NCBI RefSeq assembly: GCF_002906155.1
Contig: NZ_MUJK01000001.1
Span: 868,001 to 932,000, forward strand
Direction of reading: 5' to 3'
DNA: 64,000 nucleotides
Source of the DNA: Pseudomonas laurylsulfativorans
GTDB taxonomy: Bacteria; Pseudomonadota; Gammaproteobacteria; Pseudomonadales; Pseudomonadaceae
Positions 28,339-37,401 of the stretch are shown piece by piece (position 1 is the first letter of the stretch; every line of letters begins with the position of its first letter). Made by a program: the position numbers and the translations under genes. The notes under the pieces are model-generated. The model saw nothing but the letters and a program-made list of their open reading frames with translations, had not been told where the DNA came from and did no database searches.

Positions 28339-28828
28339 AAATAGCTTTTACTTTTCAAGGCCGAAATATCAACATCCTCAACAAAAGCAAGTTGAGCACT
28401 AGCGAGATTACCCCACCACGCGACAGGCTCGATGCCTTCCATAGCAAGCCTGCTCCATAGAGAAACCGAAGGTAGTCTTACCATCAACACCGCCAACGGC
28501 GGCAAATTCAGCACCAACGACAACGCCTGCCCATGGCTCGGCGTTTCCTCGGCCAGCGCCCCGCCGCTGTTCCCATAATTGGACCCCGCATAGATAGACA
28601 AATCGCTGTTGAGCACCTCACTCCACTGCCCGGCAAACGGCACCCCCACCCGATAAGCCTCGCGCGGCACCGGCGTGAAGTTGGCCACCACCAGCTCCGG
28701 TTTACCGTCCTTGCTTCAGCGCAGCAACCCGCGAATATGTTGGTAAAAACTGGTATTTCTTACAGTTTCCACAGCATTGGCGATGATGCATTGTGATGGG
28801 CAAGTCACCCTGATCAAGGTCGTCACGG
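28339..28828. other. Inter-rhs region: orphan sequence, glgB tail copy and duplicated rhs leader
   Basis: Three blocks can be seen. 28339-28482 is AT-rich sequence with no counterpart elsewhere in the window. 28483 to about 28725 is a copy of the glgB 3' end. 28741-28828 matches the leader of copy 1 (25331-25416), including 'AAAACTGG.ATTTCTTACAG' and 'GATGCATTGTGATGG'. The last block presumably carries the expression signals for the second rhs gene. Confidence 0.8.
28483..28725 (-). pseudogene. glgB 3'-end fragment (duplicated tail)
   Basis: This copies 31646-31888, the last 80 or so codons of glgB, at about 98% identity by eye. Differences include A/G at about 28601, AGCTCC for AACACC at about 28692-28697, and T/C near 28716. 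The identity breaks at 28483, where glgB reads its final ILRPGDLG codons and the fragment continues into unrelated sequence in an open frame down to 28335. It has no start region of GlgB, no catalytic part and no ribosome site. It is a relic of duplication or recombination. Confidence 0.88.
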
Positions 28829-31525
28829 ATGTCTGTGGACTATGCGCATCACGGCACGCCAACCCTTGCGGTTTCAGACGCACGCGGGCTGGCGGTCAGG
28901 GCCATTCAGTACCATCGGCGCGAGGCAGCCGATCCGCTCGAAGCGCGGGTGACGCATCAACGCTTCGATGCCGCTGGCCGGCCCGTGGCTAGCCGTGATC
29001 CGCATCTGTTTGCCTTGGCGCAGAACGATTTGTCGGTGCCGGCCAATCTCAGTCAGTTATTCAGTTTGTCTGCTGTTCCGTTGTCGAGTGACAGCGTGGA
29101 TTCGGGTTGGCGGGTGGCGTTGCCGGGTGCTGCCGGGCAGCGTGTTGAGGCTTGGGATGGCCGTGGTAGTCACTCGTTCTCAGAGTTCGATGAACTGCTG
29201 CGACCGGTGGCCGTGCATGAAGACGGTGAAGATATCGCCAAGTGTGTGCTTGAGCGTTTTACGTATGCGGGAGTCGATGCCGACGCCGCCTCGCATAATC
29301 TGTGCGGCCAGTTGATTCGCCATGACGATCCGGCCGGGACGCTGCACCTGCGCGAACTCGGCATTGCTGGCGTGGTGCTACAACAGACCCGACATTTTTT
29401 GCTCGACACTCTGCCGCCCGACTGGCCCGAAAGCGTACCCGCGCGCGATGCGTTACTTGAACCCATTGAGGGTGCCAGTACCGCGCTGCATTTTGCCGCC
29501 AGCGGTGAACTGCTCCGACAAATCGATGCACTGGGCAATCATCAGCGTTTTACCTACACCGTCGCGGGCGAATTGAACGACACGCGACTGACCTTGGCCG
29601 GTCCCGGCCAGACAGAACGAATGCTGGTCAGCGATCTACAGTACAACGCCTTCGGCCAGATCGAGTCGGAAACCGCCGGCAACGGCGTGATCACCCGCCA
29701 CCACTACGAAGCTGCGGATGGCCGCCTCATCGTCTTGAGTGCCCACAAAGCCAACGGCACGCCGCTGCAAAATCTGAAATACCGTTACGACGCCGCCGGC
29801 AACGTGCGAACTCTCAAGGACACCGCCCAGCCGATCCGCTACTTCAACAACCAGCGTATCGAACCGATCAAGACCTACCGCTATGACACCCTCGATCAGT
29901 TGATCGAAGCCACGGGTTGGGAGGGCAGAACCGGTGGCGGCGGTCCCGCCCTGCCCGACCTTCAACCCCAGCCCCTCGATCCAGACCATGTTGCCAGTTA
30001 CACCCAGACCTACCACTACGACGCAGGCGGTAATCTGCTGGACCTGACACATGTCGGGGCTCAGTCCCACAGTCGAACCCTGACCCGCGCCCAATACAGC
30101 AACCGCTGCCTGCCCGAACGCAATGATCGGCCTCCGACTGAAGAAGAGCTGGCCGCGGGCTTCGACGCCAACGGCAACTTATACGAGCTGCAAGCGGGCC
30201 AAGCGCTCGGCTGGGACCTGCGCAATCAACTGTCCAGCGTACGCCCGGTGGTCCGCGACAGTGGTAATGACGACTACGAGCGCTACCTCTACGACGGCGG
30301 CGGCCAACGGGTTCGCAAGCTTCGTGTAAACCAGACCAATGCGCGCACGCTGATCAGCGAGGTGCGCTACCTGCCAGGTTTGGAAATCCACAGCCATGGC
30401 GGCACCGGTGAAATTCTCCACGTGATCACAGCCAGCACTGGCAATAACAGCGTGCAGGTGCTGCATTGGATCGCCAAAAAACCGGAAAACATTACCAACG
30501 ACCAGGTGCGTTACAACCTCAATGACCACCTGCAATCCAGCGCACTGGAGCTGGATCAAAACGGCGACCTGATCAGCCAGGAATGGTATTACCCGTTTGG
30601 CGGCACGGCTTGCTGGGCGGCGCGATCCGCAACTGAGGCCAAGTACAAGAACGTGCGTTATTCGGGTAAGGAGCGGGATGCGACGGGACTTTATTATTAT
30701 GGTTTCAGGTATTACGCGCCATGGTTGCAGCGGTGGATTAATCCGGATCCGGCGGGGTATGTAGATGGGATGAATCTGTTCATCGCGATGAAGAACGCAC
30801 CCACGGTTTTTTTTGATCCAGATGGTCGGATGACTCGGCGTCCTTCGTCAGCTTCGGAGCGTGAAGCAGAAGTTCCCGGACTCTACATTCCGGCAAGAAG
30901 GAACAGACTCTACCAGCAGAACAGGAGGGAAACTATTGATGTATCAGAGCTGACTAACAAGCAGACTTCAACCACTCCTGAAAATACTATTGCCAAACGA
31001 AGAGCAGACATAACCAAAGAAACAATCTCACTCAACAATATAAGATTAGAGGGTAAGGCGCTGGGTGCTGGAGGATTTGGCGAAGTATGGCAAGTCGGCC
31101 AAACAGCCTATAAAATCTACAAGACCACCCCCACAGATATCGCAGCCTCAAACTCTATAAAAAACGATACAACTTCAAATATCAATCACGCAGTGGAGGG
31201 ATGGAATTACTTCTTCCAGAAAGCTTACAGCGGCACTTACAAACAATATGCTACGGCATCTGCAATCCGCACACTGGAAGGTATTTTGATCATGAAGACT
31301 CCTTTCATTGAAGGGATGACTATGAATGAATCGCAATATCGAACCAGCAAACAAAAAGAAAAGCTACTTGCCGAACTTGAAAGCATGGACAGAGAACTTG
31401 GCGACAACAAAGCCGACAATGTAAAAATAATTAATGACAGAGCACTTATTATTGATTTCGACTTATTTAAATTCAAACCGAGCCAAAACAAGCAAAATGC
31501 CCTGTCAATGTTCGGTTTCGTCTAG
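28829..31525 (+). CDS. TccC-like RHS-repeat toxin, copy 2, with minimal protein-kinase tip
   Basis: The 898-residue paralogue of the 25417 gene has a core of identical length (W of 'WINPDP' is residue 636 in both) and roughly 85% DNA identity in a sampled stretch. The AT-rich tip (about 666-898) is different. It shows a glycine loop G746-A-G-G-F-G-E-V753, a beta-3 lysine K762 ('AYKIYK'), a hinge-like 'IMKTPFIEGMTM', a catalytic loop D859-N-K861-A-D-N864-V and a metal-binding D876-F-D. Spacing fits kinases: K to D is 97 (94 in PKA), D to N is 5, N to DFD is 12 (13 in PKA). The chain stops 20 residues after DFD, so most of the C-lobe is missing, as in OspG and HopBF1-type minimal effector kinases. 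No immunity gene follows. Confidence 0.86.
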   Translation: MSVDYAHHGTPTLAVSDARGLAVRAIQYHRREAADPLEARVTHQRFDAAGRPVASRDPHLFALAQNDLSVPANLSQLFSLSAVPLSSDSVDSGWRVALPGAAGQRVEAWDGRGSHSFSEFDELLRPVAVHEDGEDIAKCVLERFTYAGVDADAASHNLCGQLIRHDDPAGTLHLRELGIAGVVLQQTRHFLLDTLPPDWPESVPARDALLEPIEGASTALHFAASGELLRQIDALGNHQRFTYTVAGELNDTRLTLAGPGQTERMLVSDLQYNAFGQIESETAGNGVITRHHYEAADGRLIVLSAHKANGTPLQNLKYRYDAAGNVRTLKDTAQPIRYFNNQRIEPIKTYRYDTLDQLIEATGWEGRTGGGGPALPDLQPQPLDPDHVASYTQTYHYDAGGNLLDLTHVGAQSHSRTLTRAQYSNRCLPERNDRPPTEEELAAGFDANGNLYELQAGQALGWDLRNQLSSVRPVVRDSGNDDYERYLYDGGGQRVRKLRVNQTNARTLISEVRYLPGLEIHSHGGTGEILHVITASTGNNSVQVLHWIAKKPENITNDQVRYNLNDHLQSSALELDQNGDLISQEWYYPFGGTACWAARSATEAKYKNVRYSGKERDATGLYYYGFRYYAPWLQRWINPDPAGYVDGMNLFIAMKNAPTVFFDPDGRMTRRPSSASEREAEVPGLYIPARRNRLYQQNRRETIDVSELTNKQTSTTPENTIAKRRADITKETISLNNIRLEGKALGAGGFGEVWQVGQTAYKIYKTTPTDIAASNSIKNDTTSNINHAVEGWNYFFQKAYSGTYKQYATASAIRTLEGILIMKTPFIEGMTMNESQYRTSKQKEKLLAELESMDRELGDNKADNVKIINDRALIIDFDLFKFKPSQNKQNALSMFGFV

Positions 31526-31620
31526 GAACTCTCTAAACATTAAAAACCATTACCCTTTCAGGCACCTCCCCATCATCGATACATAACTTAATGGGGAAGC
31601 ACCCGCTTAGACTCTGCTAG

Positions 31621-33858
31621 CTATCCTAAATCGCCCGGCCTCAATATCAACACCGCCAACGGCGGCAAATTCAGCACCAACGACAACGCCTGCCCATGGC
31701 TCGGCGTTTCCTCGGCCAGCGCCCCGCCGCTGTTCCCATAATTGGACCCCGCATAGATAGACGAATCGCTGTTGAGCACCTCACTCCACTGCCCGGCAAA
31801 CGGCACCCCCACCCGATAAGCCTCGCGCGGCACCGGCGTGAAGTTGGCCACCACCAACACCGGTTTACCGTCCTTGCTCCAGCGCAACCACGCATAAACG
31901 CTGTTGATCGCATCATCGCCGATCAACCATTGGAAACCCTGGGGCACGTCATCCTGCTCATGCAGCGCAGGCTCTTCGCGGTACAGGCGATTGAGGTCGC
32001 CGACCAGTTTCTGCACGCCCTTGTGCTCGGAGTACTGCAACAGGTACCAGTCCAGTTGCTGGTCGTGGTTCCACTCGCGCCACTGGCCGAATTCGCAGCC
32101 CATGAACAGCAACTTCTTGCCCGGATGCGCCCACATGAAACTCAGGTAGGCCCGCAGGTTGGCGAATTTCTGCCAGCGGTCGCCGGGCATTTTGTCGATC
32201 AGCGAGTGCTTGCCGTGTACCACCTCGTCGTGGGAGATCGGCAGGATGAAGCGCTCGGACCAGGCATACACCAGGCCGAAACTCAGCTCGTTGTGGTGAT
32301 GGGCGCGGTACACCGGGTCCTGCTGGATGTAGTGCAGCGAGTCGTGCATCCAGCCCATGTTCCATTTGTAGGCAAAGCCCAGGCCGCCCTGTTGCGTGCC
32401 CTGGCTGACACCTGGCCAGGCGGTGGATTCTTCGGCGATCACCAGCGCACCGGGCGCTTCCAGGGCTACGACGTCATTGAGGTGGCGCAGGAAGTCGATG
32501 GCTTCCAGGTTCTCGCGCCCGCCGTGGCGGTTCGGTATCCATTCGCCGGCCTTGCGCGAATAGTCGCGATACAGCATCGAGGCCACCGCATCGACCCGCA
32601 GGCCGTCGACATGAAAATGCTTGAGCCAGTGCAGCGCCGACGCCAGCATGTAGCCGTGCACCTCGGTGCGGCCGAGGTTGTAGATCAGGGTGTCCCAGTC
32701 CTGATGGAACCCTTCCTGCGGGTTGCCGTACTCGTACAGGGCTGTGCCGTCGAACTGGGCCAGACCGTGGGTATCGGTGGGAAAATGCGCCGGCACCCAA
32801 TCGAGGATCACCCCGAGTTCGGCCTGGTGGCAGGCGTTGATGAATGCGGCGAACTCGTCCGGCGTGCCATACCGCGCACTCGGTGCGAATTGCGACAGCA
32901 ATTGATAGCCCCACGAACCGCCGAATGGATGCTCCATGATCGGCATCAGTTCGATGTGCGTGAAGCCCAGGTCTTTGACATAGGGAATCAGCCGCTCGGT
33001 CAGTTCGGGCCAGGTGTACTGGCGGGCCACTTCGCCCAGGTCATCCAGCTCACATTGCCACGAGCCGGCGTGCAATTCGTAGATCGACAAGGGCGCCGTC
33101 ACCCGGTGGCGATCGCCCCGGGACATCATCCAGTCCTGGTCCTGCCAGTCGATGCTCAAGGGTGAAGATACTTTCGAGGCGGTGTCCGGTGGCAGGCTGG
33201 TGGCCAGCGCCATGGGATCGGCCTTCAACGGCAGAATGCCGTGGGCGCCGAGAATCTCGTATTTGTAAGTCTCCCCGGCTTGCAGGCGCGGGATGAACAA
33301 CTCCCAGACACCGGTGGGATGACGCAGGCGCATCGGATGCCGGCGCCCGTCCCAGACGTTGAAATCGCCGACCACCGACACCCGCCGGGCATTCGGCGCC
33401 CACACGGCGAAACGCACACCGTCGACGCCATCCACGGTCTTGAGTTGCGCACCGAGGCACGCGCTGAGATCGCGGTGATTGCCTTCGGCAAACAGGTACA
33501 AATCCATTTCGCCCAACAACGGGCCAAAGCTGTAAGGGTCTTCGGCCGTTTGCTCACCGCCGGCCCAACGGGTGCGCAGCAGGTACGCTTGTGCACGCTG
33601 GAAATGCCCGACAAACAACCCAGGTGTTTCTGTGGCTTGAAGATTGCCAAGCGCTTCGCCCGAGTCCCTGGCCAGTACTTCTACACTCAGGGCGCCCGGC
33701 AGATAAGCGCGAATGAACTGCCCGCCAACGCCATCGGCGTGAGGGCCGAGAATCGCAAAAGGATCGATATGCTCGGCGCGCACCAGTGCATCGATATCCC
33801 GCGCGCCGGGCAGTAGCGCTTCTTTGTGATGACCCTGTTCCTTGTTCGAGACACTCAT
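31621..33858 (-). CDS. glgB: 1,4-alpha-glucan branching enzyme
   Basis: This 745-residue GH13_9 enzyme creates alpha-1,6 branches. The N-terminal N1 and CBM48 domains ('[24 protein letters not shown]') precede the barrel. The nucleophile is D423 in '[18 protein letters not shown]', the acid/base lies in '[12 protein letters not shown]', and the third acid in '[11 protein letters not shown]'. It starts 2 bases after the treS stop, so the two genes are translationally linked, and its 3' end faces the rhs array. Its last eight codons (ILRPGDLG) differ from the tail copy at 28483, showing that the end of glgB was a recombination point. Confidence 0.95.
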   Translation of the reverse strand: MSVSNKEQGHHKEALLPGARDIDALVRAEHIDPFAILGPHADGVGGQFIRAYLPGALSVEVLARDSGEALGNLQATETPGLFVGHFQRAQAYLLRTRWAGGEQTAEDPYSFGPLLGEMDLYLFAEGNHRDLSACLGAQLKTVDGVDGVRFAVWAPNARRVSVVGDFNVWDGRRHPMRLRHPTGVWELFIPRLQAGETYKYEILGAHGILPLKADPMALATSLPPDTASKVSSPLSIDWQDQDWMMSRGDRHRVTAPLSIYELHAGSWQCELDDLGEVARQYTWPELTERLIPYVKDLGFTHIELMPIMEHPFGGSWGYQLLSQFAPSARYGTPDEFAAFINACHQAELGVILDWVPAHFPTDTHGLAQFDGTALYEYGNPQEGFHQDWDTLIYNLGRTEVHGYMLASALHWLKHFHVDGLRVDAVASMLYRDYSRKAGEWIPNRHGGRENLEAIDFLRHLNDVVALEAPGALVIAEESTAWPGVSQGTQQGGLGFAYKWNMGWMHDSLHYIQQDPVYRAHHHNELSFGLVYAWSERFILPISHDEVVHGKHSLIDKMPGDRWQKFANLRAYLSFMWAHPGKKLLFMGCEFGQWREWNHDQQLDWYLLQYSEHKGVQKLVGDLNRLYREEPALHEQDDVPQGFQWLIGDDAINSVYAWLRWSKDGKPVLVVANFTPVPREAYRVGVPFAGQWSEVLNSDSSIYAGSNYGNSGGALAEETPSHGQALSLVLNLPPLAVLILRPGDLG

Positions 33859-33860
33859 GA

Positions 33861-36800
33861 CTACTCTCCACCAAGACCGGAAAAGGGTTTAAGCCCACTC
33901 AATAATCCATATAAACCGTGCAACGGCACGGGCAACCAGGTGGGGCGGTTTTCCGCCTCATAGGCCACTTCATACGCCGCCTTCTCCAGACCAAACAACG
34001 CCAACGCGGCATCCTCGCCTTCGGGATCTTGCCACGCATGGGCAAGACTAGCTGCCGCCAGCCGATAAGCGTCGACAAATGCTTGCCGCGCCTCGCTCAA
34101 GTAGCGCTCGGTCACCCGCAAGCGCGCGGCATCCGCCGCCCCGGTGTTATCGACGCTTTGCACATTGATCGCCATCGCTGCCGCATAGTCGAAGGAACGC
34201 AGCACACCGCTGACATCCTTGTACGGGCTGTGCTTACCCCGTCGTTCATGCAATGGCCGCGCCGGTTCTCCTTCAAAATCGATCAGGTAGGCATCACCCT
34301 TGATGACCAACACCTGTCCCAGGTGCAAATCGCCATGCACACGAATGCGCAAGCCGCCCGCAGTCTGTTTGGCCAACGCTTGTACATGACCAAGGATGGC
34401 TTTTTTGTTGTCCAGTAAATGGCTTACCAGGTTCTGGTCCGCCGGGTTCAGTTGATTTTTATGCTGTTTGAGCAAGTTCAACGCATGCTCGATTTGTACC
34501 GCCACATCCTTGGCCGTGGCCTGGGCTTCTTTGTGCGTGGTGACCTGCGGCAAGAAGTCCGGGTTGGCACTCGGCGCCGCCAGTACCTGATGCATTTCCC
34601 CCAGGCGCCGACCCAGCATAGCGGCGAAATCTTTCAGTTCGCCGAGCGCATTGTAGTGTTGCTCCTGCTCGGACACGGCGTCAGCCAGCTCATCGCGAAG
34701 CGCCCGTTCGAGGTTGTTCTGCGTCCACTCCCAGGCGTCGCCCTGATTGCTCAGGTAGCCTTGAGCGATCATCAGCAGGTTGTCTTCACCCGCCGCATCC
34801 CGACGCACAACCGCACCGAGCAATGGCGAGATATGGCTGAACCCGGCCTCGGTCAGGAATGCGCTCATTTCAAGTTCCGGGTGCACCCCGGAGGCGACCT
34901 TGCGGATCAGCTTCAACACCAGGCTGTTGCCAATCACCACCGAGCTGTTGGACTGTTCAGCGGACAGGTAACGCACCGGCGACTGCGCATTGAGGCCGAG
35001 TTTTTCCAGCTCGGCAGTGGACTCGAAGCGGATGTCGCCATCGCTGGAGGCCAATAAGGTACCGGCCTGGATGCCCTGCAATACAGCATGCACAAAGGTT
35101 TCCAGGCTGAAGGCATCGGTGATCAGGCCGACCTGGCGTCCGCGCCGTACCCGCGACAACGCCAATTGCTGGGGCAACGGAGTACCCACCTGATCTTCCG
35201 GGATAAAGCCGAACGGCAGCTGGTAACGACTGCTGTGGCCACCGCTGGTGACATTGATCTCGCTGAACAGCACTGGATGCTGCGGATCGCCGAAGCGCAC
35301 GCCATAGGCCAGATCGACCTGTTCGATGGCAGTGTCCTTGCCAGCAAACCATCGGCGGTTCTGCAACCAGTTCGGCAGGATGCTTTGCTCCAGCGTGGTG
35401 CGTGACGGCGTTTCGAGCAGCTCTTCCATGCGTTTTTTCAGTACCAGCGTGGTGAAGTCCGGCAGGCTTTGCGCGGGCTCCACGTGCCAGCTCGGCATCT
35501 GGTTTTCCGCGGCGAGGCCAAACCAGTAAAAGCCATAAGGCGCCAGCGTCAGGAGAAAATTCAGCTGGCCTATGGGCGGGAACGCATTACCCCCGAGCAT
35601 TTCCACAGGCACCATGCCAACGTAGGCCGACAAATCCAGCTCGGCGGCCTGGGCGCTGCGCGACACGTTGGCCACGCACAGAATGATTTCGTGCTTGCCG
35701 TCCACCCCGGTGTATTCGCGGGTGTAGGCCAGAATCCGCCGGTTGCTGGGCGACAGCATCTTCAACGTACCACGGCCGAAGGCCTTGGATTGCTTGCGCA
35801 CGGTGAGCATGCGCCGGGTCCAGTTCAACAGCGAATGAGGGTCGCCGGCCTGGGTTTCGACGTTGACCGACAGGTAGCCGTACTGTGGGTCCATGATCGG
35901 CGGCAGCACCAGGCTGGCCGGGTCGGCTCGGGAGAAACCACCGTTGCGGTCGATGGACCATTGCATCGGTGTGCGCACGCCGTCGCGGTCGCCGAGGTAG
36001 ATGTTGTCGCCCATGCCGATTTCATCGCCGTAATACAGGGTCGGCGTGCCGGGCATCGACAGCAGCAGGCTGTTGAGCAGCTCGACTCGGCGACGGTCGC
36101 GCTCCACCAGCGGCGCCAGGCGGCGGCGAATCCCCAGGTTGATCCGTGCCCGGCGGTCGGCTGCGTAGTAATTCCACAGGTAGTCGCGTTCCTTGTCGGT
36201 GACCATTTCCAGGGTCAGCTCATCGTGGTTGCGCAGGAAAATCGCCCACTGGCAATTGGCGGGAATGTCCGGGGTCTGGCGCAGAATATCGGTGATCGGG
36301 AAGCGATCTTCCTGGGCCAGCGCCATGTACATACGGGGCATCAGCGGGAAGTGAAAGGCCATGTGGCATTCATCGCCGTTGAGGCCTTTTTTGTCGGTGT
36401 CGCCGAAGTACAGCTGGGTGTCCTCCGGCCATTGATTGGCTTCGGCCAACAGCATGCGGTCGGGGTAGTTGGCGTCGATTTCGGCGCGGATCTGTTTAAG
36501 GACGTCATGGGTTTCCGGCAGGTTCTCGTTGTTGGTGCCGTCGCGCTCGATCAGGTAGGGAATGGCGTCCAGACGCAAACCGTCGATGCCCATGTCGAGC
36601 CAGTAACGCATGACCGACAGCACCGCTTTCATCACTTGCGGGTTATCGAAATTCAGGTCCGGCTGGTGGGAGTAGAAACGGTGCCAGAAGTATTGGCCGG
36701 CGACCGGGTCCCAGGTCCAGTTGGACTTCTCGGTGTCGAGGAAGATGATGCGGGTGCCGTCGTACTTCTGATCATCATCGGACCACACGTAGAAGTCCCG

Positions 36801-37202
36801 GGCGGCTGAGCCTTTTTTGGCTTTGCGTGCGCGCTGGAACCACGGGTGCTGGTCGGAGGTGTGATTGATCACCAGCTCGGTGATGACCCGCAGGCCGCGT
36901 TGATGGGCCTCGGCAATGAAGCGCTTGGCATCGGCCATGGTGCCGTAATCGCTATGTACGCCGCGGTATTCGGCGATGTCGTAACCGTCATCGCGCCGTG
37001 GCGAGGGATAGAACGGCAACAGCCAGATGGTGTTGACGCCCAGATCGGCAATGTAGTCGAGCTTGGCGATCAGGCCAGGAAAGTCGCCGATCCCGTCGTT
37101 GTTGGAGTCGAAATAGGATTTGACGTGAACCTGATAGATCACCGCATCCTTGTACCAGAGCGGGTCCTTGATGAACGTGGCTGCCTTGGGTTTCTTCGCC
37201 AT
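33861..37202 (-). CDS. treS: Trehalose synthase fused to maltokinase
   Basis: The 1113-residue fusion has a GH13_16 trehalose synthase in its first 550 or so residues. It interconverts trehalose and maltose; nucleophile D212 is in '[10 protein letters not shown]', E254 in '[11 protein letters not shown]', and the third acid in '[11 protein letters not shown]'. From about residue 570 a maltokinase follows ('[13 protein letters not shown]'), with the kinase active-site segment '[13 protein letters not shown]' and 'LIDFEGEP' near 965-985, making maltose 1-phosphate from maltose and ATP. The fusion channels trehalose to GlgE, encoded just upstream. It lies between glgE (199-base gap with a REP doublet) and glgB (2-base gap). 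Confidence 0.95.
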   Translation of the reverse strand: MAKKPKAATFIKDPLWYKDAVIYQVHVKSYFDSNNDGIGDFPGLIAKLDYIADLGVNTIWLLPFYPSPRRDDGYDIAEYRGVHSDYGTMADAKRFIAEAHQRGLRVITELVINHTSDQHPWFQRARKAKKGSAARDFYVWSDDDQKYDGTRIIFLDTEKSNWTWDPVAGQYFWHRFYSHQPDLNFDNPQVMKAVLSVMRYWLDMGIDGLRLDAIPYLIERDGTNNENLPETHDVLKQIRAEIDANYPDRMLLAEANQWPEDTQLYFGDTDKKGLNGDECHMAFHFPLMPRMYMALAQEDRFPITDILRQTPDIPANCQWAIFLRNHDELTLEMVTDKERDYLWNYYAADRRARINLGIRRRLAPLVERDRRRVELLNSLLLSMPGTPTLYYGDEIGMGDNIYLGDRDGVRTPMQWSIDRNGGFSRADPASLVLPPIMDPQYGYLSVNVETQAGDPHSLLNWTRRMLTVRKQSKAFGRGTLKMLSPSNRRILAYTREYTGVDGKHEIILCVANVSRSAQAAELDLSAYVGMVPVEMLGGNAFPPIGQLNFLLTLAPYGFYWFGLAAENQMPSWHVEPAQSLPDFTTLVLKKRMEELLETPSRTTLEQSILPNWLQNRRWFAGKDTAIEQVDLAYGVRFGDPQHPVLFSEINVTSGGHSSRYQLPFGFIPEDQVGTPLPQQLALSRVRRGRQVGLITDAFSLETFVHAVLQGIQAGTLLASSDGDIRFESTAELEKLGLNAQSPVRYLSAEQSNSSVVIGNSLVLKLIRKVASGVHPELEMSAFLTEAGFSHISPLLGAVVRRDAAGEDNLLMIAQGYLSNQGDAWEWTQNNLERALRDELADAVSEQEQHYNALGELKDFAAMLGRRLGEMHQVLAAPSANPDFLPQVTTHKEAQATAKDVAVQIEHALNLLKQHKNQLNPADQNLVSHLLDNKKAILGHVQALAKQTAGGLRIRVHGDLHLGQVLVIKGDAYLIDFEGEPARPLHERRGKHSPYKDVSGVLRSFDYAAAMAINVQSVDNTGAADAARLRVTERYLSEARQAFVDAYRLAAASLAHAWQDPEGEDAALALFGLEKAAYEVAYEAENRPTWLPVPLHGLYGLLSGLKPFSGLGGE

Positions 37203-37270
37203 TGGAAACTCCTGTTCAATTCAAAATGACCACCACAGAGCCGGGAAACCTTGGATGGGACGCCTGCCGT

Positions 37271-37363
37271 CCGTAGGAGCCGGCTTGTCGGCGATAGCGA
37301 TGTGTCAGGCGGCATCCATGTAGATTGATGCGCAGCCATCGCCAGCAAGCCGGCTCCTACAGG
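37271..37363. repeat. REP doublet inside the glgE-treS-glgB operon
   Basis: Inverted units at 37271-37295 and 37338-37363, the GTAGGAGCCGGCTTG variant, sit between glgE and treS. They could set a transcript 3' end and give more glgE than treS mRNA. Confidence 0.85.
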
Positions 37364-37401
37364 TCTACGTTGCCCTCTGGCCACGGGTGCCTGTGATGTA
37401 T

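Noticed and set aside
28829..31525. Kinase tip as a maltokinase-like relative of the nearby TreS-Mak fusion
   Set aside because: Maltokinase has the aminoglycoside-phosphotransferase loop HGDLHLGQ; the tip has DNKADNV and DFD spaced as in protein kinases, and lacks the rest of the Mak domain.
31526..31620. Possible immunity gene after rhs2
   Set aside because: Only 95 bases, with no start codon preceded by a ribosome site and no usable frame.
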